Assembly (NCBI GenBank): GCA_965659515.1
Contig: CBFHVC010000002.1
Coordinates: 1 to 64,000 of the forward strand
Source of the DNA: Arcticimaribacter sp965659515
GTDB lineage: Bacteria > Bacteroidota > Bacteroidia > Flavobacteriales > Flavobacteriaceae
Length of the DNA: 64,000 nt
Direction of reading: 5' to 3'
Below, piece by piece: positions 58,098 through 64,000 of the stretch (position 1 is its first letter; the number at the start of each line of letters is the position of its first letter). A model generated the notes under the pieces. The model was not told the origin of the DNA. It made no database searches and saw nothing but the letters and a program-made list of their open reading frames with translations. The position numbers and the translations under genes are program-made.

Positions 58098-59077
58098 TTA
58101 CGCAAAACCGCTTCTGCTGGTTTATTTTGTGGACTAAAGCCCGTATGATGCATTCCCCCAGCATTGGTATGATCTGGAAACCACTGCCAAATAAAACCAC
58201 CCTTCCACCAAGGTTTTGGCATAAATTCCGCCAATAAAGCCGCTAAAGCCATGGCTTGCATTTCTGAATCAAATGGCTGCTGTTGCACGCTGTAATCCCA
58301 TGGACGACTCAAGGGATCGGCAATACTGCGGTACCCCATTTCGGTAAAAAGAACAGCCTTGTTTTCGCGTTCGCTCAATTGGGCCATTTGTGTACTGGCG
58401 TTTGCCCATCGTTTTTGAATGGAGGCGATCGTTGTTGGTAAATCTCCTTTTAAAGGGAAATAAGCATTGATTCCTATATAATCTAGGGCATCCCAAAAGG
58501 GAACGGCTTGATATTGATCCCAATTTTCTGCATAAACCAATTGGCCTTTGTAGTTTTTTCTAACCGCTTGAATCAAGTTTCGCCAAAATTGTTCATCCTC
58601 TTTAACAAGCGAAGACAATTCTGTACCAATACAATACAAGGGTAATTCGTATTCGGCTGCAACTTTGGCAAAATGCAAAACAAAGCTTTTATAAGCCATT
58701 TTTAAGGCAGCCCATTCGCCTGGGGTTTGCGGATTTATCTTTCCAGTATAAACCCCTTTGCTAATCCAAATTTGGGGTTTAAGCATAATCTTTATTCCCT
58801 TGTTTTTAAACAAGGGGATTGTTTTTTTCAAACCCACAGTCGTTTCTCCTTCCCACTGCCAACTGGTGTCAAATTGCACTAGCGTGTCGCCTGCAGATCG
58901 CATATAGCCAAAAGGCATTAAAGTGACCCAGGTAGCCCCAAGCTGCACAACAGGAAGAAATTGCTTGGGCTGCACAACTGCTTTTGTACCAACAAAACTA
59001 AGTCCCTTTATTTTTTGCCCATAAACAAAGGGCATAGCAACCAAAAAGAACAGGCCAAAACAGCACTTGATTTTCAT
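58076..59077 (-). CDS. GH113-like glycoside hydrolase, exported
   Basis: 333 residues. Signal peptide (CCFGLFFLVAMPFVYGQ), then a TIM-barrel glycosidase resembling GH113 mannanases: YCIGTELSSL with Glu153 as possible acid/base and LFTEMGYRS with Glu246 as possible nucleophile; YIGINAYFPL lies between. Activity on mannan or another beta-glycan is inferred. It converges with the arsenosugar operon and is first of three leftward genes. Confidence 0.83.
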   Translation of the reverse strand: MKIKCCFGLFFLVAMPFVYGQKIKGLSFVGTKAVVQPKQFLPVVQLGATWVTLMPFGYMRSAGDTLVQFDTSWQWEGETTVGLKKTIPLFKNKGIKIMLKPQIWISKGVYTGKINPQTPGEWAALKMAYKSFVLHFAKVAAEYELPLYCIGTELSSLVKEDEQFWRNLIQAVRKNYKGQLVYAENWDQYQAVPFWDALDYIGINAYFPLKGDLPTTIASIQKRWANASTQMAQLSERENKAVLFTEMGYRSIADPLSRPWDYSVQQQPFDSEMQAMALAALLAEFMPKPWWKGGFIWQWFPDHTNAGGMHHTGFSPQNKPAEAVLRNYFTKRE

Positions 59078-59112
59078 CTTCTTAAGATAGAAAAGCCTTC
59101 TGATTTAGGCAA

Positions 59113-59295
59113 TCAGTTTAAGAACAAATAATAGGGCGTGAAAACCATTACAGCAATCAAAGCAGTTACAATTAGATAGATAAACATAAAACCTGCGATG
59201 GAAAATAAATCATCTGCATCTTTAAAGAAAGGGTAATAATGCTTTAGAAAAAGGAAAGACAATAGGGCTGTGAGCCCGGTAAAAATTAAAAACAT
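59113..59295 (-). CDS. Small two-helix membrane protein
   Basis: 60 residues with two hydrophobic segments (MFLIFTGLTALLSFLFL and IAGFMFIYLIVTALIAVMVF) and an acidic loop (FFKDADDLF). Family not recognised. It lies between the SRPBCC and GH113-like genes on the same strand, with 21 and 35 bases of spacing. Confidence 0.6.
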   Translation of the reverse strand: MFLIFTGLTALLSFLFLKHYYPFFKDADDLFSIAGFMFIYLIVTALIAVMVFTPYYLFLN

Positions 59296-59316
59296 AAGAT
59301 TTGATTTGGGTAAAAT

Positions 59317-59760
59317 TTATTTAACAGAAAGACAGGTGGCCTTAAGCTTATCTTGTATTTGGGTCCACCCGCTAACACACTCGGCATAAATTATTTCGGC
59401 TTGCGGAAAAGTCGAAAAATCGCCTTGCTCTACCGTTAGTAGTACCCCTTTTGTATAGGGGGAAAGTGTATACCTTAACTCAGAGGTTTTTCCTATGAGA
59501 CCCTCTCGTTGATGAAACATTTTAAAACACAAGGAGGTGTAAGGTTGATACACCAATAATTCACCACGCACATGAGGGGTGGCCGTACCATCTTGGTGAA
59601 TTTCTTTCCAAATGGCTTCACTGCCCAATTCCCAAGAGCAGTGCAACTCGCAATTGAACATATACGCTTTCGTAAATTCTGGAAGGGTTAACGCAGACCA
59701 CACTTTTTCTTTGGTGGTCGCTAAAGGAATTTTTAGTCTGGCCCAGAGTGGATTTTTCAT
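59317..59760 (-). CDS. SRPBCC/START-like domain protein
   Basis: 147 residues: IPLATTKEKVWSALTLPEFTKAY opens the helix-grip fold (cut here as ATTKEKVWSALTLPEF), then GSEAIWKEIHQDG, YQPYTSLCF and TVEQGDFSTF. The SRPBCC (AHSA1-like) fold binds hydrophobic ligands; no ligand is evident. It is the first gene leftward from a divergent promoter region that carries a long inverted repeat. Confidence 0.78.
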   Translation of the reverse strand: MKNPLWARLKIPLATTKEKVWSALTLPEFTKAYMFNCELHCSWELGSEAIWKEIHQDGTATPHVRGELLVYQPYTSLCFKMFHQREGLIGKTSELRYTLSPYTKGVLLTVEQGDFSTFPQAEIIYAECVSGWTQIQDKLKATCLSVK

Positions 59761-59775
59761 ATCAAGTAGGTTACA

Positions 59776-59813
59776 ACTTGAATAGGCCTTTCAATAAAAA
59801 GCAGTATTCAAGT
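59776..59813. repeat. 9-bp perfect inverted repeat, possible operator
   Basis: ACTTGAATA at 59776-59784 and TATTCAAGT at 59805-59813 form perfect inverted arms separated by 20 bases. A third half site, CAAGT at 59763-59767, is inverted to the first arm. It lies in the 127-base divergent region between the SRPBCC gene and the FAD oxidoreductase and close to the SRPBCC ATG. Two half-site spacing fits a dimeric regulator bound on one face of DNA; no regulator gene is adjacent. Confidence 0.55.
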
Positions 59814-59887
59814 AAGGTTTAGGACTCCCTAAGATACAAATTTTTCGAAAAGCAGAAAATAGCTTACCTTAGTATAAATCTTAACTT

Positions 59888-61177
59888 ATGACGTCCCAGT
59901 CTCCCATCATCATCATCGGCAATGGTATCGCAGGAACTACTGTTGCAAGAAATATTCGCAAAAGAAGCCAGCAGCCCATTCTTATTGTTTCAAAAGAAAG
60001 CGATTACTTTTTTTCTAGAACAGCTTTAATGTATGTCTATATGGGGCACCTTAAATGGGAGCATATTGAACCCTATGAAAAAGACTTTTGGTCAAAAAAC
60101 AACATTGCGCTTTTAAGGGCCGAAGTTCAAGCTATTAAAGCAGAAGAGAAAAGCATTGTACTGACGAATGGACAGCATCTATCTTATGACGCATTGGTAT
60201 TAGCGACGGGTTCAACCCCCAATAAATTTGGTTGGAAAGGACAAGACCTTGACGGAGTTCAAGGCCTGTACAGTAAACAAGACCTTGAATTACTTACCGC
60301 AAATACCCCCAACATACAACAAGCTGTTGTTGTAGGTGGCGGATTAATTGGCATAGAATTAGCCGAAATGTTACACAGCCGCGGAATAAAGGTAACTTTC
60401 TTGGTGCGGGAAGCACACTTTTGGAACAACGTGATTTCTGCCGAAGAGGGCGCCATGATTGAACAACATATTTTGGCCCATGGTATTGATTTAAGAATGA
60501 ACACCAGCCTTGCTGAAATAACCGCAGATGACAATGGTCGTGCTGCAAGCGTTTTGACAAATCAGGGGGATGAAATTCCCGTTCAAATGGTTGGACTTAC
60601 GGCGGGAGTACGCCCCAATATAGCTTTTTTAAAAAACAGCGCGCTAGAAATCAATCGCGGTATTTTGGTCGATCAGTACCTCGCAACAAATCTACCCGAT
60701 GTTTATGCCATCGGAGATTGTGCCGAGCTACGTTCTCCACTTCCCCACCGCCGGGCCATTGAAGCCGTTTGGTATGTGGGAAGAATGATGGGAGAAACTT
60801 TAGCACAAAGCCTAACTGGCACTCCCATCCCCTATTGCCCGGGACATTGGTTTAATAGTGCTAAATTTTTTGATATCGAATACCAAACGTATGGCCAAAT
60901 TTCTCCTAAACCCCATGCAGAAGAAAAACACTTTTGCTGGAAACACCCCACTAAAAACTGCATGGTTCGCTTGGCCTATCATCCCAACAGCCATTTATTT
61001 TTAGGCATCAATACTTTTGGCATTCGTATGCGACATGAAAGTTTTGATCAATGGCTGAATGAAAAAGCATCCATTGATGCTGTTATTCAAAACTTAGCCA
61101 AAGCCAACTTTGACCCCGAATTTTTCACCCAATATGAACCGCAAATACAAACACAATGGCAAAATCAATTCGTTTAA
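59888..61177 (+). CDS. FAD/NAD(P)-dependent pyridine nucleotide-disulfide-type oxidoreductase
   Basis: 429 residues. FAD site IIIIGNGIAGTTVARNI, NAD site AVVVGGGLIGIELAEML near residue 150 and the second FAD motif YAIGDCAEL near residue 277 are clear; the layout resembles rubredoxin reductase/NirB-type enzymes. A C-terminal domain (about 330-429) is not recognised. It probably feeds electrons from NAD(P)H to a partner. It overlaps the 4Fe-4S gene by 22 bases, so the two are surely coupled. Confidence 0.9.
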   Translation: MTSQSPIIIIGNGIAGTTVARNIRKRSQQPILIVSKESDYFFSRTALMYVYMGHLKWEHIEPYEKDFWSKNNIALLRAEVQAIKAEEKSIVLTNGQHLSYDALVLATGSTPNKFGWKGQDLDGVQGLYSKQDLELLTANTPNIQQAVVVGGGLIGIELAEMLHSRGIKVTFLVREAHFWNNVISAEEGAMIEQHILAHGIDLRMNTSLAEITADDNGRAASVLTNQGDEIPVQMVGLTAGVRPNIAFLKNSALEINRGILVDQYLATNLPDVYAIGDCAELRSPLPHRRAIEAVWYVGRMMGETLAQSLTGTPIPYCPGHWFNSAKFFDIEYQTYGQISPKPHAEEKHFCWKHPTKNCMVRLAYHPNSHLFLGINTFGIRMRHESFDQWLNEKASIDAVIQNLAKANFDPEFFTQYEPQIQTQWQNQFV

Positions 61178-62688
61178 ATATTGTTTACGGAAAAAATCTT
61201 GGGCTCCTTTTGGGGCTCGCCGGACTTTTCCTTTTGTTCTACCCACTTTTTGACACAGCATTGTCAAGTTCTCCTTCTGCCCTTTTTAGCAGCCTAGCTT
61301 TAATTAGCATAGGAACAATTCTTTACAGTGAACGCTTATACCACGGAAGTATTCCAGGAATAAAGAACAATGGGGTTTGGTTCGATGGTCTCTCCGCAAG
61401 AGGCCTTCTAGGCTGGTTTGTTGGCATTGCACTAACCGGCTTTTACATCGCCCTTTATTTTTACCCTGAAACATTGGGCTATAACAGCGAGGGCAGTAAT
61501 GGAATAGTCGCCTTTTTTGACCCATTAAGCATTGCTTTAAACGGCAATCCAGCAACACAATGGTTTGTTTATGGAAGTCTTTACACCTTAGCGATTTTAC
61601 TCTTTGGCGTGAAATTTATTTTCAAATACCGCCATAGTCGTTACCAAATAATCCGCACCCTTTCTGTCATGTTTTTTCAGTTGGGTTTTGCCTTTTTAAT
61701 TCCAGAATTATTGGCGCTCTTTCATCCAGATACGCCCTATTTCGCCAAGGACCTCAAAAACATGTGGCCCCTTAATTATTATTTTTTTGAATCTTGGCAC
61801 CTTAAAAACATGCTCAATGGAGGGAATTTGGGTTTATTTATGCTGTTTTCTGGCTTGGCGATGGTCTTTATTGTATCGCCCATTTTGACCTATTTATATG
61901 GAAAACGCTGGTATTGTTCATGGGTGTGTGGTTGTGGTGCTTTAGCCGAAACCGCTGGAGATCCATTTCGCCAATTATCCAGCAAAAAAATAAGCGTTTG
62001 GAAATTAGAACGCTGGTCGATTCACCTGGTATTGGTTTTGGTTTTTTTAACCACCATTGCCGTGATTTGGTCTTTTTTAGGCAGCAATCCAAAACTAAGT
62101 AGCTTCTCTAGAGAAACCTTTGTAATTGGCGTGGTGCTTTTCCTAAGCCTACTAATGGGCATAATCTATTTTTTCAAAAGAAAAGAAATGGACAAAGATG
62201 CGCTTTACAGCATGATCACCATCGGTTGTGTTATCGCGGGGACAATCGCCATCCAAGCCTTTTCTGGCGAGAAAAATATTTTATTCGTTAAAAGTTATAC
62301 GTTAACAAAGTGGTATGGCTTTGGAATAGGCGCAGCTTTTTCTGGGGTTTTAGGCGTAGGCTTTTACCCTATTCTAGGCAGCCGCGTTTGGTGTCGTTTT
62401 GGTTGCCCCATGGCGGCGATTCTTGGGCTTCAGCAGCGTTTACTTTCGCGTTTTCGCATTACAACAAACGGGGGACAATGTATCTCTTGTGGGAACTGTT
62501 CTGCTTACTGTGAAATGGGTATTGATGTTCGCGCCTATGCGCAAAAGGGTCAAAACATTGTTCGCTCCTCTTGTGTAGGCTGCGGGATTTGCTCTGCCGT
62601 TTGTCCGCGTGGAGTACTAAATCTAGAAAATGGTCCTGTGGCGAATCGCACGAATCTTCCTGAATTTCCTTTAGGAAATAAGCAGTAA
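61156..62688 (+). CDS. Polytopic membrane 4Fe-4S protein (NapH/NosR/CcoG-like)
   Basis: 510 residues with about eight membrane helices and cysteine loops WYCSWVCGCGALAE and CRFGCPMAA of the kind seen in NapH/NosR proteins. Two 4Fe-4S clusters are in the C-terminal cytosolic part: CISCGNCSAYC (Cys442, 445, 448, 452) and CVGCGICSAVCP (Cys473, 476, 479, 483). It could carry electrons across or within the inner membrane from the overlapping FAD oxidoreductase. The acceptor is unknown. Confidence 0.92.
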   Translation: MAKSIRLNIVYGKNLGLLLGLAGLFLLFYPLFDTALSSSPSALFSSLALISIGTILYSERLYHGSIPGIKNNGVWFDGLSARGLLGWFVGIALTGFYIALYFYPETLGYNSEGSNGIVAFFDPLSIALNGNPATQWFVYGSLYTLAILLFGVKFIFKYRHSRYQIIRTLSVMFFQLGFAFLIPELLALFHPDTPYFAKDLKNMWPLNYYFFESWHLKNMLNGGNLGLFMLFSGLAMVFIVSPILTYLYGKRWYCSWVCGCGALAETAGDPFRQLSSKKISVWKLERWSIHLVLVLVFLTTIAVIWSFLGSNPKLSSFSRETFVIGVVLFLSLLMGIIYFFKRKEMDKDALYSMITIGCVIAGTIAIQAFSGEKNILFVKSYTLTKWYGFGIGAAFSGVLGVGFYPILGSRVWCRFGCPMAAILGLQQRLLSRFRITTNGGQCISCGNCSAYCEMGIDVRAYAQKGQNIVRSSCVGCGICSAVCPRGVLNLENGPVANRTNLPEFPLGNKQ

Positions 62689-62724
62689 AGAACTAACTTG
62701 AACCCAACACATTTAAGTTCTTTT

Positions 62725-63423
62725 ATGCCCGTAATAAAAGTCATTATTCCTGCTTTTAACGAGGAAGCCTCCATTGCAAAAGTAATTGCAGAAATTCCTC
62801 GTTTTGTTGAGGAAGTTATTGTCGTCAACAACAATTCTAGCGATCAAACTGCGCAGGTCGCCACAAAAGCAGGCGCAACCGTACTTTCTGAAAAAAGCAA
62901 AGGTTACGGCTATGCTTGCCTCAAAGGCATCGACTATTTAGCGCAAAGCGGAAAAACACCTGATATTTTGGTTTTTTTAGACGGCGATTATTCTGACCAC
63001 CCTGAAGAGCTAACCAAAGTAATTCAACCCATTTTAGACAATACTGCCGCCTTTGTAGTGGGTGCACGCGTTAAAGCGTTAAGAGAAAGAGGGTCGCTTA
63101 CTCCACAGCAAATTTTTGGCAATTGGCTGGCTTGTTTTTTAATGAATCTGCTCTACTCTTCCCGCTTTACCGACCTTGGCCCTTTTAGAGCAATTCGATG
63201 GGAAACTCTTGAGAAACTCAAAATGAGGGATAAGACCTATGGCTGGACCGTAGAGATGCAACTCAAAATTTTACGTCAAAAAATTGCCTATCAAGAAGTT
63301 CCTGTTGCTTATAAAAAAAGAATAGGGGTCTCAAAAGTTTCAGGAACCGTAAAAGGAACTATATTTGCAGGGATGAAAATTATAGGGTGGATTTTCAAAC
63401 ACTACTTATCGAAAAAAAATTAA
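62725..63423 (+). CDS. Glycosyltransferase family 2 (dolichyl-phosphate mannose synthase-like)
   Basis: 232 residues from ATG 62725; a TTG at 62698 would add nine. GT2 motifs: VIIPAFNEEASIAKVIAEIP, VVNNNSSDQTAQVA and FLDGDYSDHPEEL (DxD), then GARVKALRERGSLT and DLGPFRAIRWETL. This is the DPM1-like subgroup that often uses a lipid acceptor. 36 bases after the 4Fe-4S gene and one base before the next GT gene; may begin a glycan cluster. Confidence 0.9.
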   Translation: MPVIKVIIPAFNEEASIAKVIAEIPRFVEEVIVVNNNSSDQTAQVATKAGATVLSEKSKGYGYACLKGIDYLAQSGKTPDILVFLDGDYSDHPEELTKVIQPILDNTAAFVVGARVKALRERGSLTPQQIFGNWLACFLMNLLYSSRFTDLGPFRAIRWETLEKLKMRDKTYGWTVEMQLKILRQKIAYQEVPVAYKKRIGVSKVSGTVKGTIFAGMKIIGWIFKHYLSKKN

Positions 63424-63424
63424 C

Positions 63425-64000
63425 ATGGAATACTTTTGGTTAAACGTTTCCTTCATTGTGATGGGATTGTATTCCATTTCTTTACTTCTTGTTTTCTTTT
63501 ATAGTTTGGCGCAACTCAATCTATTGTTTAACTACAAAAGAGCGCAAAAAAACAAACCTACCTTAACTCCTTTAGACACAAGTGACTCAAATAAAGTTCC
63601 TTATGTAACCATTCAACTTCCCGTTTTTAACGAGTTGTATGTGATGGAGCGCTTACTTAATTGCATCAACGAGATTGAGTATCCTAGAGAGCGACTAGAA
63701 ATCCAAGTCCTTGACGACTCTACAGACGAATCTGTTGAACTAACCAGCGGCATCGTTGCTGCCTTGCAAAAAGGTGGCCTTGATATTGTGCAAATTCGCC
63801 GTAAAGACCGCGTTGGTTTTAAAGCGGGGGCCTTAAAAGAAGGTTTAAAAAGTGCTAAAGGAGAATTAATCGCCATTTTTGACGCTGATTTTCTCCCTAG
63901 AAAAGACTGGTTGCTAAAAACAGTACCACAGTTTGATCAATCCGATATCGGGGTAGTGCAAACTAAATGGGAACACATCAATCACGATTATTCTATTTTA
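63425..64000 (+). CDS. Membrane glycosyltransferase (cellulose synthase-like GT2), partial
   Basis: 192 codons in an open frame from ATG 63425 to the right edge; the C-terminal part is missing. A membrane helix (FIVMGLYSISLLLVFFYSL) is followed by a GT2 domain: VTIQLPVFNELYVMERLL, VLDDSTDES, KAGALKEGLKSAKGE and FDADFLP (DxD motif). It resembles processive or CESA-like enzymes of Bacteroidota. Product unknown. It starts one base after the preceding GT stop. Confidence 0.85.
   Translation, partial: MEYFWLNVSFIVMGLYSISLLLVFFYSLAQLNLLFNYKRAQKNKPTLTPLDTSDSNKVPYVTIQLPVFNELYVMERLLNCINEIEYPRERLEIQVLDDSTDESVELTSGIVAALQKGGLDIVQIRRKDRVGFKAGALKEGLKSAKGELIAIFDADFLPRKDWLLKTVPQFDQSDIGVVQTKWEHINHDYSIL

Overview
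The window is one contiguous, densely packed chromosome segment of a member of the Bacteroidota, almost certainly the family Flavobacteriaceae. Evidence for this is the gliding and type IX secretion genes gldJ and porV, an adk-obg-mpl block, DUF5777, DUF6702 and carboxypeptidase-regulatory-domain proteins, a mitochondrial-type aconitase, and promoters of the TTG-N19-TAnnTTTG kind instead of -35/-10 sigma70 boxes. The genus cannot be fixed from the sequence. I see no insertion sequence, phage, CRISPR array, rRNA or replication origin. Two tRNAs are present: Val(GAC) and Gly(TCC).

Layout. 1-11 kb: a partial polysaccharide-deacetylase-like gene abutting radC, a PaiB-like flavoprotein, the leftward operon adk-obg-TPR protein-mpl, the rightward purK-purE-M3 peptidase operon, then a rhodanese and a UbiA-like membrane protein. 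11-19 kb: gcvP, a KAS III enzyme joined to an MlaE/MlaF-type lipid ABC transporter, and leftward manC, sprT and an SDR. 19-24.4 kb: an envelope operon of poorly known parts (a small secreted protein, a lipoprotein, a haem c lipoprotein, YceI, an OB-fold protein, a DUF5777 barrel), then a di-iron hydroxylase and a small membrane protein. 24.4-31.6 kb: pyruvate dehydrogenase E2 and E1-alpha, porV, and divergently gldJ and murF. 31.6-43 kb: a large BNR-repeat protein, an ankyrin-type protein, a duplicated-domain secreted protein, tRNA-Val, alanine dehydrogenase, an FAD-linked oxidase, a PKD lipoprotein and aconitase. 43-52.8 kb: flavin reductase, O-methyltransferase, TatA, an M1 peptidase/DUF6702/CarboxypepD-regulatory operon, tRNA-Gly, two GNATs, an M15 peptidase and a LytS/LytTR-type two-component pair.

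The most distinctive part is 52.9-58.1 kb, a seven-gene rightward operon for arsenosugar biosynthesis: an AhpD-like protein, the radical SAM enzyme ArsS, a TIGR04282 transferase, purine nucleoside phosphorylase, the arsenite methyltransferase ArsM, a DUF547 protein and a TIGR04283 transferase. From known chemistry, ArsM would make dimethylarsenite, ArsS would join it to the 5'-deoxyadenosyl group from SAM, a phosphorylase could remove adenine, and the transferases could build the aglycone. It is followed by convergent genes (a GH113-like hydrolase, a small membrane protein, a SRPBCC protein) and then a rightward membrane redox pair (an FAD/NAD oxidoreductase overlapping a polytopic 4Fe-4S protein). 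A perfect 9-bp inverted repeat lies in the divergent promoter region between the SRPBCC gene and that pair. The window ends in two family 2 glycosyltransferases, the last one cut by the edge.

Transfers of function above are by recognition of motifs and gene order without database searches. Promoters and terminators are read by eye.
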